Shown: positions 55,805-64,000, numbered from the stretch's first letter. The stretch is 64,000 bases of DNA from Aestuariibacter sp. GS-14 (GCF_006494365.1 NZ_VHIP01000017.1:1-64000); one strand, 5' to 3'. Notes: a model not told the origin generated them from the sequence alone. Made by a program: numbers and translations.

Positions 55805-56725
55805 TTAAATAAACGTATCTGCCTGTAACATCGACATTTTATTCACTAAATAATCTACCAACACCCGTACTTTTGCCGGTAATTGACGGCCATGTGCAAA
55901 TACCGCATGTATGGGTAACCCCGCCGGTTCCAGCGGATATTGTGATAGTAATGCTACCAGTTGATTGTTCACTAATGCGTCTTTTACTGCCCACTCCGGC
56001 ACCATAACTACGCCAACAGAATCTATCGCAAGTGCTCGCAATAACGACACGCTATTGGCCTGAACGTTACCCTCTACATTTACGGATAGGATATTATTGC
56101 CCTCTTTGAACGTCCAAATTCGTCGGCCAGCTCTTACTTTAAACGACAAGCAATTGTGCTCTTCCAACGCTGTGGGATGATGAATACTCCCGTTCCTGGC
56201 CAGGTATTCCGGGCTTGCACATACTACCGATTGTCCTTCACCCAGTTTTCTGGCATTCAAGCTGGAATCTTCCAAATGCCCCAATCGAATAGCCAGATCC
56301 ATTTCACCCGCAACGAGATCCACCAGATCGCTACTCATATGAATTTGGACAGAAATATCAGGGTACAATCTCAGGAACTCCGCCAATAAGGGTGCCAAAC
56401 AAACCGTCGCAAAATCGGCTTCCGCTGAGAGCTTAACAACGCCGGATGGACGTTTCGAAAGCTGACTGAGCATGTGTTTTGTTGTGTCTATTTCCGATAA
56501 CACTTTCTCTGCATGCCGAAAATATAGCTGTCCGCCTTCAGTAAGTCGCTGAGTTCGGGTGGTTCGCTGGAACAGCAAAATACCTAACTCTGCTTCAAGC
56601 TGCGACATCTGCCTTGAAACGCCTGATGGCGTGCTTCCCAGCGTTCGGGCTGCAGCAGAAAAGCTACCGTCTCTCACCACCCGCACAAACACTTGCATGG
56701 CCGAAAATTCATTTATCTTTGACAT
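55805..56725 (-). CDS. LysR-family transcriptional regulator
   Basis: A 306-residue regulator of the CrgA/YafC-like subgroup. The N-terminal helix-turn-helix reads MQVFVRVVRDGSFSAAARTLG and SGVSRQMSQLEAELGILLFQR. The effector domain has VVKLSAEADFATVCLAPLLAEFL. It is divergent from the SDR gene with 124 bases between, so it probably activates or represses that gene. An inverted repeat CAAACACA/TGTGTTTG lies in the gap. Confidence 0.92.
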   Translation of the reverse strand: MSKINEFSAMQVFVRVVRDGSFSAAARTLGSTPSGVSRQMSQLEAELGILLFQRTTRTQRLTEGGQLYFRHAEKVLSEIDTTKHMLSQLSKRPSGVVKLSAEADFATVCLAPLLAEFLRLYPDISVQIHMSSDLVDLVAGEMDLAIRLGHLEDSSLNARKLGEGQSVVCASPEYLARNGSIHHPTALEEHNCLSFKVRAGRRIWTFKEGNNILSVNVEGNVQANSVSLLRALAIDSVGVVMVPEWAVKDALVNNQLVALLSQYPLEPAGLPIHAVFAHGRQLPAKVRVLVDYLVNKMSMLQADTFI

Positions 56726-56793
56726 TTCCTCACAAATCCTTTGACCGAATACCTATTTTTCCCATTCTGCGCACAAATCATAATGCAATCAAC

Positions 56794-56821
56794 CAAACAC
56801 ATTACCCGTTCTTTGTGTTTG
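56794..56821. promoter_or_regulatory. Inverted repeat between lysR and SDR genes
   Basis: CAAACACA and TGTGTTTG are exact reverse complements separated by 12 bases, 28 bases upstream of the SDR start. It is a candidate site for the adjacent LysR regulator, but it lies closer to the SDR start than activator sites usually do. Confidence 0.45.
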
Positions 56822-56849
56822 CATTTTTCAACAAACAAGGAAACATCAC

Positions 56850-57725
56850 ATGACTAAAGTTGTTTTAATCACAGGTACATCAACTGGCTTTGGGCGCGAT
56901 ACCGCCAACACACTGGCTAAGGAAGGCTTTGCTGTTTTTGCTGCAATGCGCGACATTACCGGTAAAAATAAGCAGCATGCTGACTCACTGCGAAATAGTG
57001 GTATTCAGGTAGTAGAACTGGATGTAACCAATGTGCATTCGGTTAATCAAGCGGTTGATGAAGTACTTCGTCAGGCTGGGCGTATTGATGTACTTATCAA
57101 TAATGCGGGGGTGGCCTATGCAGGCGTGTCCGAAGCGTTTACAGATGAACAGGTTCAGCAACTTTTCGACGTTAATGTAATTGGCGTTCACCGGGTCTCG
57201 CGCGCAGTTTTACCCATTATGAGAGTCAGGGGAACAGGCTTGATTATTAACATCGGCTCCATACTGGGCCGTGTTACCTTCCCCTTTTTCGGACTTTATG
57301 GCGCTACCAAATTCGCCCTGGAAGCCATAACAGATAGCCTTCGATACGAACTGTCACCGCTTGGTATCGACGTAGCTTTGATACAACCAAGCGCTTATCC
57401 CACGCAAATGTACGCAAGTGTAAGCCAGCCAAATGACAGCGCACGAGCAAATGACTATGGCCAGGTAGGTGAGATTCCCTCGTCGATGTTTGCCAGCTTT
57501 ATGGCAATGTTTGCATCAGATAATGCGCCTGACCCACATGATGTTGCAGAATCCATTCTGCAACTGGTTCAAACGCCACATGGTCAACGACCTGATCGAA
57601 CCGTGGTAGGTGAAGGATTCGGAGCCAACCAGGTAAACGATGCTGTATCCTCGATTCAGTCGGCAACCATTAAAGCACTAGGGTTACAGCAGTTGGAACC
57701 TAAACACGCCGCCTCACAAGGCTAA
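56850..57725 (+). CDS. Short-chain dehydrogenase/reductase
   Basis: A 291-residue classical SDR. The cofactor motif VLITGTSTGFGRDTA, NNAGVAYAG, the catalytic Ser in INIGSILGRV and YGATKFALE (YxxxK) are all intact. The Arg of AAMRD suggests NADP preference. Substrate unknown. Likely controlled by the divergent LysR gene. AAGGAAA precedes the ATG. Confidence 0.92.
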   Translation: MTKVVLITGTSTGFGRDTANTLAKEGFAVFAAMRDITGKNKQHADSLRNSGIQVVELDVTNVHSVNQAVDEVLRQAGRIDVLINNAGVAYAGVSEAFTDEQVQQLFDVNVIGVHRVSRAVLPIMRVRGTGLIINIGSILGRVTFPFFGLYGATKFALEAITDSLRYELSPLGIDVALIQPSAYPTQMYASVSQPNDSARANDYGQVGEIPSSMFASFMAMFASDNAPDPHDVAESILQLVQTPHGQRPDRTVVGEGFGANQVNDAVSSIQSATIKALGLQQLEPKHAASQG

Positions 57726-57735
57726 AGCCGCGCCT

Positions 57736-57763
57736 GAAGCGCTTGGTACTTTACAAGCGCTTC
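57736..57763. terminator. Hairpin at the SDR-yaeQ convergent ends
   Basis: A perfect 10-base stem GAAGCGCTTG with CAAGCGCTTC around GTACTTTA follows the SDR stop. Its right arm includes the last codons and stop of the convergent yaeQ gene. It may serve as a shared transcription end. Confidence 0.5.
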
Positions 57764-58299
57764 TCTATATTCACTTCCACGCTGGAGGTGACATCGGCTC
57801 CTTCTATGGTGAGCCACATTTGACCATCCTGAATGGTGGCCTGAATTTGCATAGAACGCTGCACCGCTTTCACCAACGCTTCGGCCAGTTCATCCGGAAC
57901 GGTAAACACTGACAGATTTTTCCTGACCTGTAGTTTGGCATGTTCTTTCTTCCACCACATATCAAAACTGTTATCGGCATAGGCAAAAATCTGCATCTGC
58001 TGACTCTGATTACAGCCCTTTTTGATACGTTGCTCCGACGGCTGGCCCAATTCAATCCATAGCTCAATTTCATCGCTGTAACTCTTTTGCCATAAGTCGG
58101 GCACCTCATCATCGGATAGCCCTTTGGTGAACTGTAACCGCTCATGCGCATTGGCAATAAACGCTATGATGCGCAGCATCATTCGCTCATCGTTTTCCGA
58201 CGGATGACGGGCTATCGTGAGGTTGTGGCTTTGATAGTAGTTGCGATCCATATCCGAAATGGATATGTCAGCTTTAAAGATGGTTGCTTTGAGTGCCAT
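57751..58299 (-). CDS. yaeQ: YaeQ-family protein
   Basis: A 182-residue protein of the YaeQ family (PD-(D/E)xK-nuclease-like fold). Typical blocks are MALKATIFKADISISDMDRNYY, LTIARHPSENDERMMLRIIAFIANA, EIELWIELGQPSEQRIKKG and the C-terminal LTIEGADVTSSVEV. E. coli YaeQ was reported as a high-copy suppressor of rfaH defects, but the biochemical function is unknown. Cytosolic. Confidence 0.92.
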   Translation of the reverse strand: MALKATIFKADISISDMDRNYYQSHNLTIARHPSENDERMMLRIIAFIANAHERLQFTKGLSDDEVPDLWQKSYSDEIELWIELGQPSEQRIKKGCNQSQQMQIFAYADNSFDMWWKKEHAKLQVRKNLSVFTVPDELAEALVKAVQRSMQIQATIQDGQMWLTIEGADVTSSVEVNIEKRL

Positions 58300-58396
58300 G
58301 CAGGGTGTTCCCAGGTTACAGATTACGCCAGCAATACAAGGTAAAAGTTAACCTGTCTCTGGTAAATTTCGTCGGTATGGTAGCAGCTTTTATAGC

Positions 58397-58448
58397 TTGC
58401 CGTCATGGATTGCCGTTATGGATTGCCGTTACGGATTGCAGTCAAAGC
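58397..58448. repeat. 13-base tandem direct repeats
   Basis: TTGCCGTCATGGA, TTGCCGTTATGGA and TTGCCGTTACGGA follow one another at 58397, 58410 and 58423, with a degenerate fourth copy (TTGCAGTCAAAGC) at 58436. They lie in the 243-base gap between yaeQ and a small membrane-protein gene, in no plausible reading frame. They could be iterated binding sites or a slippage product. Confidence 0.75.
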
Positions 58449-58542
58449 TAGCCGTGCATTTTCCGCTGAGTTATTGTAAGTAGCAGCGTACAGTACTTTT
58501 AGCCTGTCTGGCTGAATTCAGGTAATCGTTACCTCAGGAACA

Positions 58543-58839
58543 GTGAGTGTTAGGATGAAGCAGCACAATCGGGTTCAATTAAGCTTTCCCTCCATTATTA
58601 AGATATTTGCCATGTATGGCCTGGCTTTGGATGTTGTTTTCATCCTGTTATATCTGCCCACTACGCTAATCGGCTCTGATATCGCGGCATGGGTTGAGTT
58701 TACGGGCGCACTGATTTTATGCCCTTTACTATTCTTTCTGGTGGCAACGTTAGGCTACCCGTTTTTTGCACTCATTAACCGCGCCCGTGGCGGTTTGATG
58801 TTAACCGTTGTTCGCACACAGGATAAAAGCGGTAATTAA
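58543..58839 (+). CDS. Small hypothetical membrane protein
   Basis: Either 98 residues from the GTG at 58543 or 94 from the ATG at 58555 (MKQHNRVQLSFPSII). It has two hydrophobic segments (about 22-42 and 50-80) and a short basic C-terminus (INRARGGLMLTVVRTQDKSGN). I do not recognise a family. It stands between yaeQ (divergent) and the convergent deacetylase gene, only 13 bases from the latter's stop. Confidence 0.6.
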   Translation: MSVRMKQHNRVQLSFPSIIKIFAMYGLALDVVFILLYLPTTLIGSDIAAWVEFTGALILCPLLFFLVATLGYPFFALINRARGGLMLTVVRTQDKSGN

Positions 58840-58852
58840 CCCTTGTTGCCCG

Positions 58853-59785
58853 TTAATGGTTCTGCTCATCGCCGTGCAGGCCTTTTATATGCGCCACCAC
58901 ACTGCGTCCCAGTGCACTTAAGTTATAACCACCTTCCAGCATACTCACAATGCGGCCATGACACACTTTGTCGGCGACTTTGCGCAATTGCTGGCTGATC
59001 CAGTGGTAATCGTCCTCTCGCAGGCGAAGCTGGCCCATGTGATCTTCCGCATGGGCATCAAAGCCCGCGCTTATCAGGATGAGTTGAGGCTGATAGTTTA
59101 TTAGCGCATCAAACCAATAACTTACGGCTTTGCGAAAGGCCTCACTGTTTGAACCGGCTTCCAATGGCGCACAGAGAATATTACTGGCAGACACCGGAGA
59201 ACCGCTATGCGGGTAAAACGGATGCTGGAATGACGAACACATCATGATGCGCCGGTCCCCACCAATGATATGCTCGGTGCCATTGCCGTGATGAACGTCG
59301 AAATCCACAATAGCCACCCGCGATAAATCGTATTTTTTTATCGCATAGCGCGCGGCTACCGCAATATTGTTAAACAGGCAGAAGCCCATGGCGTTGTCGT
59401 ATTCAGCATGGTGACCGGGTGGTCTTACCGCGCAAAATGCCTGTCTGTTGCTGCCTTCCATTACCCAATCCACCGCATCGCAACCTGCACCAGCCGCATA
59501 CAATGCCGCGCTCAGTGTAATTGGTGTCATACCGGTGTCCTGTTCCAGCCAAATCACGCCGGTTTTGGGTGCGCGCTGAAAAATACTGTCGATATAGTAA
59601 GGGTCGTGCGCCAGCGCCAGGTTTTCGCGTTTTACTGGCTTGGCATCGGCGTGCTGACACACCATGTCCAATCCGGATGACAGTAACTGATCGTCGATGG
59701 CGTATAAGCGGTCCGGATGCTCGGGATGTTCACCAGAGACATCGTGATGCACGCAGTCTTTACCCCGGAAGATTTTAATAGTCAT
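58853..59785 (-). CDS. Histone deacetylase/AcuC-family zinc amidohydrolase
   Basis: A 310-residue arginase/deacetylase-fold enzyme. The catalytic site is intact: RPPGHHAEYDNAMGFCLFNN (tandem His), VAIVDFDVHHGNGTEHI (metal Asp/His), LILISAGFDAHAEDHMG (second metal Asp) and MLEGGYNLSALG. It should remove acetyl or other acyl groups from lysine or small amines, as AcuC does for acetyl-CoA synthetase in Bacillus. Its start codon overlaps the stop of the acetyl-CoA transferase-GNAT gene (ATGA), so they are translationally coupled. Confidence 0.92.
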   Translation of the reverse strand: MTIKIFRGKDCVHHDVSGEHPEHPDRLYAIDDQLLSSGLDMVCQHADAKPVKRENLALAHDPYYIDSIFQRAPKTGVIWLEQDTGMTPITLSAALYAAGAGCDAVDWVMEGSNRQAFCAVRPPGHHAEYDNAMGFCLFNNIAVAARYAIKKYDLSRVAIVDFDVHHGNGTEHIIGGDRRIMMCSSFQHPFYPHSGSPVSASNILCAPLEAGSNSEAFRKAVSYWFDALINYQPQLILISAGFDAHAEDHMGQLRLREDDYHWISQQLRKVADKVCHGRIVSMLEGGYNLSALGRSVVAHIKGLHGDEQNH

Positions 59786-61638
59786 GCGCTTTCCTCCTGA
59801 TTGGCGTCCTGTAATGGCAAAGCAAGTTCGACTTCACTCGGATCGCCGCTGAACAATCGCTTAAATCCGTGGTGTTCAAAAATGGCTATCATGGGTTTAT
59901 TGTCGGCCCGGCAGAAAGCCAGCATTTTGTTAATCTTACGTTTCTGCGCAATATCGATGAGCGTTGTCAGCAGCTTGCTGGCCATGCCCTTCCCCTGCTG
60001 GGTTTCCCGGGTCACAAACGCCGCTTCACAGGTATTGTCGTGCTCGTTGTAATAGAACCGGCCAACCGCGTGAATGGTGATACGCGAGCCTTCCTGCCGC
60101 ACAATACACAAGGCCGCATCAGAGCTTTGATCCACACTCACCAAATTACAGGATTTCTCCCGGGACATTTGTTTAGGGTCGTAGTTGTAACGCAAGCGCA
60201 GGGTTTCTTTGGTATGGGAGTAGAAGAATTCCTGCAAGCGTCGCTCATCGGCTGGGTTAAGCGGGCGCAAATAAAACGTTTCGCCATTTACCACCATTTT
60301 ATGAAGCTGAATAGCACCCAGTTCAGGAATATCCGTGGGGTATTTTTGCTGATAGTGCGGTACCCAATAGTTCTGACGTACCTCGGCGAGTAGCTTGGCC
60401 CGGAATTTAGGGTGGGCCACCCGAATAAGCTCAAGGGCACGTTCGCGTATACTTTTACCACGCAACGAAGCAATGCCGTATTCGGTAACAATGTAGTGAA
60501 CATTGCCGCGGGACGTCACTACACCAGAGCCTTCGGCAATGTGCGGTACAATACGCGACACGGTTTCATTTTTGGCCGTAGAAGGCAACGCAATAATAGG
60601 CTTACCGCCCTTGCTCATCGACGCACCGGAAACAAAATCGACCTGCCCACCAATACCACTGTAAAAATCGAAGCCCAGTGAATCGGCCACCACCTGACCG
60701 GTTAAATCCACTTCCAGCGCACTGTTAATGGCAATCATGTTGTCATTTTTAGCAATATTGGTGGGCTTGTTTACATAGCTGCTAGGGTAAAACTCGATAT
60801 GCGGATTGTTGTTCACAAAGTCATAGAGTTTCTGACTTCCCATACAAAAGCTGGTGACGATCTTACCTGGGTGAAAGGTCTTCTTGCGGTTACTGATTGC
60901 ACCTGCAGCAATCACTTCCATGATGCTATCGGAGAGCATTTCACTGTGGATACCTAAGTCTTTGTGCCGCTCCAGGTATTTCAGGGTCGCGCTGGGAATT
61001 TTTCCCACGCCAAATTGCAACGTGGCACCGTCTTCTACTAGCATGGCCACATACTGACCAATCCGTTCGGTAACACTGTCGATGGGCGGTGCTTCGATTG
61101 TTTGTAGTGGCTGGTCGGCTTCAATGACGGCTGAAAATTCGCTGATGTGTAGGTAAGAATGCCCAGCTGTTCGCGGCATTTGCGGATTAATCTGCGCAAT
61201 CACTTTATTGGCATGACGCGCAGCTGACATACAAATATCTACCGACACACCCAACGAACAATAGCCAAATTCATCAGGCGGGCTCACCATTACCAACGCC
61301 GCATCCAATGGCAGCGTGCCGTCACTGAATAAGCTCGACATCTCAGACAGGAACACCGGTGTATAATCCGCCCGGCCCTCGTCCACGGCCCGACGCACTT
61401 CATCACCATGGATAAAAAAGGTATTTACCTTAAACAGCTGGCGATATTCCTCTTTAGCCCAGCGGTTGTCGCCAAGCGCCAGCATATGCACCAGTTCGAT
61501 ATCGGTGAATGCCTTGCTGTTCGCAATTAAATCGTCAATAAGTGCATAGGGCACGCCTGCGTTCCCGCCTACAAAAACCCGGCAACCGGATTTAATCAGC
61601 TGCGACCAGTCTGGTCGCGGGGGCAATACTACTGTCAT
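59782..61638 (-). CDS. Acetyl-CoA hydrolase/transferase fused to a GNAT acetyltransferase
   Basis: A 618-residue two-part protein. Residues about 1-430 form an acetyl-CoA hydrolase/acetate CoA-transferase module: VFVGGNAGVPYALID, GVSVDICMSAARHANKVIAQ, FGVGKIPSATL, SALEVDLTGQVVADSLG with a candidate catalytic Glu near 309, and VTEYGIASLRGKSIRERA. Residues about 445-610 are a GNAT domain: FYLRPLNPADERRLQEFFYS and the acetyl-CoA pyrophosphate loop TQQGKGMASKLL. RefSeq-type annotation of this fusion exists. It suggests coupling between acetyl-CoA level and protein acetylation. The deacetylase gene follows with an ATGA overlap. Confidence 0.9.
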   Translation of the reverse strand: MTVVLPPRPDWSQLIKSGCRVFVGGNAGVPYALIDDLIANSKAFTDIELVHMLALGDNRWAKEEYRQLFKVNTFFIHGDEVRRAVDEGRADYTPVFLSEMSSLFSDGTLPLDAALVMVSPPDEFGYCSLGVSVDICMSAARHANKVIAQINPQMPRTAGHSYLHISEFSAVIEADQPLQTIEAPPIDSVTERIGQYVAMLVEDGATLQFGVGKIPSATLKYLERHKDLGIHSEMLSDSIMEVIAAGAISNRKKTFHPGKIVTSFCMGSQKLYDFVNNNPHIEFYPSSYVNKPTNIAKNDNMIAINSALEVDLTGQVVADSLGFDFYSGIGGQVDFVSGASMSKGGKPIIALPSTAKNETVSRIVPHIAEGSGVVTSRGNVHYIVTEYGIASLRGKSIRERALELIRVAHPKFRAKLLAEVRQNYWVPHYQQKYPTDIPELGAIQLHKMVVNGETFYLRPLNPADERRLQEFFYSHTKETLRLRYNYDPKQMSREKSCNLVSVDQSSDAALCIVRQEGSRITIHAVGRFYYNEHDNTCEAAFVTRETQQGKGMASKLLTTLIDIAQKRKINKMLAFCRADNKPMIAIFEHHGFKRLFSGDPSEVELALPLQDANQEESA

Positions 61639-61778
61639 CGCTGTGCTCCCTGTTCTCGGTATTTCCTAATACCGATTCACCTCAAATTCACTAACAGTAA
61701 TGATGCCACAGAACGCATTTCAGAACAGATTGAAATGGCGGAATATTGATCTGGTTTAGGGTATTTACTACCAATGGA

Positions 61779-62219
61779 TTAGGTGGCAGGGAAAGAGAGG
61801 ATGTAACCGATTGCGATGCCGACAACAAGCCCTATCAAGCCACACGTAATATTGCGGCTACCCAACCAGGCGCTGCTTGCTTCGTGCTTTGGCGCAAGGC
61901 CCTCTGAATCAACAATAACCGCACTTTCTGCTGATTCAACGTAGTTGATGTCATCCGAAGCTGGTGGATGCTCTGTTGATTCCGTCTCGCGCAAGCTCAT
62001 TACTAATTGCTCAGATGACACAGGGGCATTTTCTGAAATTTGAATGGTCTCAATAACACCGGCCGATGGCGCGACCACTTCAAGCACAACTTTATCTGTC
62101 TCGACGTCAAACAGGTTTTGATTAAACGCAACCACTTGCCCCTCAGTTACGTATAGTTGAGCTACAAAGGCATTTGAAGTATTTTCTGGGAGGTGCGGTA
62201 CCTTGATATCAATGTTCAT
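61779..62219 (-). CDS. Tail-anchored stand-alone lipoyl-domain protein
   Basis: A 146-residue protein from the ATG at 62219 with AAGGACGG upstream; the frame is open to 62267. Residues about 3-77 form a biotinyl/lipoyl domain with the lipoylation motif ETDKV (Lys43), resembling the lipoyl domain of the 2-oxoglutarate dehydrogenase E2 component. An acidic linker of about 45 residues is followed by a single membrane helix near the C-terminus (about 123-143, CGLIGLVVGIAIGYIL). There is no E3-binding or catalytic E2 domain. Biotin would need an MKM-like motif, which is absent. A role as a membrane-bound acyl carrier is speculation. Confidence 0.75.
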   Translation of the reverse strand: MNIDIKVPHLPENTSNAFVAQLYVTEGQVVAFNQNLFDVETDKVVLEVVAPSAGVIETIQISENAPVSSEQLVMSLRETESTEHPPASDDINYVESAESAVIVDSEGLAPKHEASSAWLGSRNITCGLIGLVVGIAIGYILSFPAT

Positions 62220-62445
62220 AAACCGTCCTTGGATTAAACTCGTTTTCTGCGAAGCGCTTAGTGTCATGCTCGTATCGGAGCTACCCTAATGCACGCGTAT
62301 TCATGAATAACCATACATTACACCTTTTATCTGGTTGTTTTCCATTGATAATTTAAAACAGGTTTTAAAAGCCGACTCAGGAATACCTGTTGTGTTGGAA
62401 AAGGGTTTATGACGTAATACCAATTCACATAGAAGTTTACCCACT

Positions 62446-62476
62446 AACAAAAAACCCGCTTCAATGAGCGGGCTTT
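62446..62476 (-). terminator. Terminator of the RND efflux gene
   Basis: On the minus strand CCCGCT pairs with AGCGGG around CATTGA, followed by a TTTTTTGTT tract. It begins 15 or so bases beyond the RND stop. On the plus strand it also ends with CTTTTC. Confidence 0.8.
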
Positions 62477-62490
62477 TCACTTTGAAGTGC

Positions 62491-64000
62491 TTAGTTCTGT
62501 TTGGACCTGGAAAATTTGGATATCAACACGTAGAACATAGGTACGAAGAAGATAGCCAGGAAAGTGGCTGCCATCATACCGCCAATTACCGTAATACCAA
62601 TGGCGTTTTGACTTGCCGCACCCGGACCGTTGGCAATAGCCAGTGGTGTTACCCCCAGTATAAATGCCATGGATGTCATCAGAATTGGACGGAAACGCTG
62701 CTTCGCAGCCATCGTTACCGCTTCCATTACCGATTTGCCTTCTTCTTCCTGCAGTACCTTGGCAAACTCCACAATCAGAATGGCGTTTTTCGCCGCCAAA
62801 CCAATGGTGGTAAGGAAAGCTACCTGCAAATACACATCGTTAGACAGATTAAACAGGTAAGCGGCAACTACCGCACCCAAAATACCCAGTGGCACCACCA
62901 GGATCACCGAGAATGGTACCGCCCAGCTTTCGTACAACGCAGCCAGACACAGGAACACGACCAGAATAGAAATGGCGTACAGGAAGCCCGCCTGCGAGCC
63001 TGCAGCACGTTCCTCATAAGACAGCCCGGACCACGCAATTTCAAAGCCTTCAGGTAACACCTGCTCTACCAGATTAACCATTTCCTGCATGGCTTCACCT
63101 GAACTGATCCCCGGCGCGGCTGACCCTTGCAGGTTTACCGAAGCAACACCATCGAATCGTTCCAGTTGCGGAGAGCCGTAGGTCCATTTGGATGAAGCAA
63201 ATGCACTAAACGGCACCATGTCACCCGAGCTGTTGCGCAAATACCACTTGTTCAGATCGTCAGGCATCATACGATGCGGCGCATCGGCTTGCAGATACAC
63301 TTTCTTGATGCGCCCATCGTCAATGAAGTCATTCACGTAGGATGAGCCCCAAGCGATTTGAAGTGTGCTGTTAATGTCACTCAGTGATACACCCAAGGCA
63401 GTGGCTTTTTCACTGTCGATGTCGATTTTGTATTCAGGCACATCTTCCAGGCCATTAGGACGAACGCCTACCAGTTTCGGATTTTGTGATGCCGCACCCA
63501 GTAACTGATTTCTGGCTTGCATTAATGCTTCGTGTCCGCGACCTGCTACATCCAATAGCTGTAAATCAAAGCCTGAAGCGTTGCCCAGTTCGCGAATGGG
63601 TGGCGGGAAGAATGCAAACGCGCTGGCATCGATAATTTGCGCCAGTGCCGGATAAGACCGTCCAGCTACCGCTTCTACGCTAGTGCCGGGCTCGGTGCGC
63701 TCAGACCAATCCTTCAGACGAATAAAACCTAACGCTGATGACTGTGCGGAGCCCGCAAAGCTAAAACCGGTCACGGTAAACATGTGTTCAACCAATTTAC
63801 CTTCGTTATTCAGGAAATGGTCTTCAACCTTGGCAACCGACTCGAGCGTACGCTCCGCACTGGAACCCGCCGGCGTGTTAAGCATCATCATCAGGAAACC
63901 CTGATCTTCATTTGGCAGGAATGAACCCGGCAAACGCAGGAAGATCACTGCCATACCCGCTACTAACAGGGCGTAAAGTGCAACAAAGCGCGCCAGGCGA
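62491..64000 (-). CDS. RND multidrug efflux permease (AcrB/MexB, HAE1 type), C-terminal part
   Basis: The gene runs off the right edge of the window; about 500 C-terminal residues are present, reading in from the window end with RLARFVALYALLVAGMAVIF. Features are the start of the second half (SFLPNEDQGFL), periplasmic porter domain segments (ATALGVSLSDINSTLQIAWG, LYLQADAPHRMMPDDL), the GLSYEERAAGSQAG loop, and the last six membrane helices with VPLGILGAVVAAYL and RFRPILMTSMAFILGV. The C-terminus is FYVLISKFSRSKQN. It is a proton-driven trimer exporting hydrophobic drugs across the outer membrane, with adaptor and TolC-type partners presumably outside the window. Confidence 0.95.
   Translation of the reverse strand, partial: RLARFVALYALLVAGMAVIFLRLPGSFLPNEDQGFLMMMLNTPAGSSAERTLESVAKVEDHFLNNEGKLVEHMFTVTGFSFAGSAQSSALGFIRLKDWSERTEPGTSVEAVAGRSYPALAQIIDASAFAFFPPPIRELGNASGFDLQLLDVAGRGHEALMQARNQLLGAASQNPKLVGVRPNGLEDVPEYKIDIDSEKATALGVSLSDINSTLQIAWGSSYVNDFIDDGRIKKVYLQADAPHRMMPDDLNKWYLRNSSGDMVPFSAFASSKWTYGSPQLERFDGVASVNLQGSAAPGISSGEAMQEMVNLVEQVLPEGFEIAWSGLSYEERAAGSQAGFLYAISILVVFLCLAALYESWAVPFSVILVVPLGILGAVVAAYLFNLSNDVYLQVAFLTTIGLAAKNAILIVEFAKVLQEEEGKSVMEAVTMAAKQRFRPILMTSMAFILGVTPLAIANGPGAASQNAIGITVIGGMMAATFLAIFFVPMFYVLISKFSRSKQN

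Noticed and set aside
62464-63057. 197-codon plus-strand frame opposite the RND gene
   Set aside because: Antisense to well-conserved RND sequence, with a basic and Gln/His/Arg-rich composition typical of shadow frames.

Overview
The window looks like a chromosomal segment of a marine gammaproteobacterium, most likely of the Alteromonadaceae (Alteromonas or a close genus). This rests on gene content and order: lptM-lysA-dapF-DUF484-xerC-yigB followed by uvrD matches the enterobacterial yifL-dapF-yigA-xerC-yigB-uvrD order, mpl sits next to ubiX, and there are DUF3299, DUF3300, DUF6436, LruC-domain and YaeQ proteins. Base composition is moderate overall, with two stretches that read as more AT-rich (about 4.3-7.2 kb and 41.8-45.4 kb). 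No rRNA, tRNA, CRISPR array, prophage or intact insertion sequence was seen. Species assignment is inference.

Layout. 0-4.3 kb: transketolase, a VOC-fold protein and an SPFH (QmcA-like)/NfeD pair. 4.3-7.2 kb: a compact minus-strand cluster of a GT56-like glycosyltransferase, a D-2-hydroxyacid dehydrogenase homologue and an HpcH/HpaI-type aldolase. 7.4-12.9 kb: YajR-like MFS transporter divergent from uvrA, then a thioesterase and a 2OG-Fe(II) oxygenase. 13.1-17.8 kb: minus-strand amtB, a GH43 glycosidase remnant, a bacterial PH-domain protein, a DUF3299 protein, ppa and fbp. 18.0-23.1 kb: mpl-ubiX, an S1/P1 nuclease, rraA, and a PAP2 phosphatase/glycosyltransferase pair. 23.1-31.2 kb: the lptM-to-yigB gene string, a REP-like array, cysE and uvrD. 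31.2-39.4 kb: a REC-REC-GGDEF protein, a MarR/MATE pair, rarD-mgtE and recQ. 39.5-45.1 kb: LruC protein plus lipoprotein, then a LysR-controlled doxX/dioxygenase/NmrA-like module. 45.4-53.5 kb: GST, SelO, ribA, DUF3300 protein, ATP-grasp/DUF1439 pair, MscS-ZntB. 53.7-64 kb: a polytopic chemoreceptor coupled to a DUF6436 protein, LysR/SDR, YaeQ, a histone-deacetylase-like enzyme coupled to an acetyl-CoA transferase-GNAT fusion, a tail-anchored lipoyl protein, and the C-terminal part of an RND efflux pump cut by the window edge.

Functional themes are central carbon metabolism (tkt, fbp, ppa), envelope and peptidoglycan building (mpl, lysA, dapF, lptM), DNA repair and chromosome maintenance (uvrA, uvrD with a LexA-like box, xerC, recQ), and small regulator-plus-target units (MarR-MATE, LysR-doxX, LysR-SDR) with visible palindromic candidate operators. 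Most genes are ordinary housekeeping. The least-explained items are the tail-anchored single lipoyl domain, the coupled acetyl-CoA transferase-GNAT/deacetylase pair, the GT56/dehydrogenase/aldolase cluster, and the chemoreceptor coupled to a cysteine-rich thioredoxin-like protein. No clearly new defence or mobile system was found.
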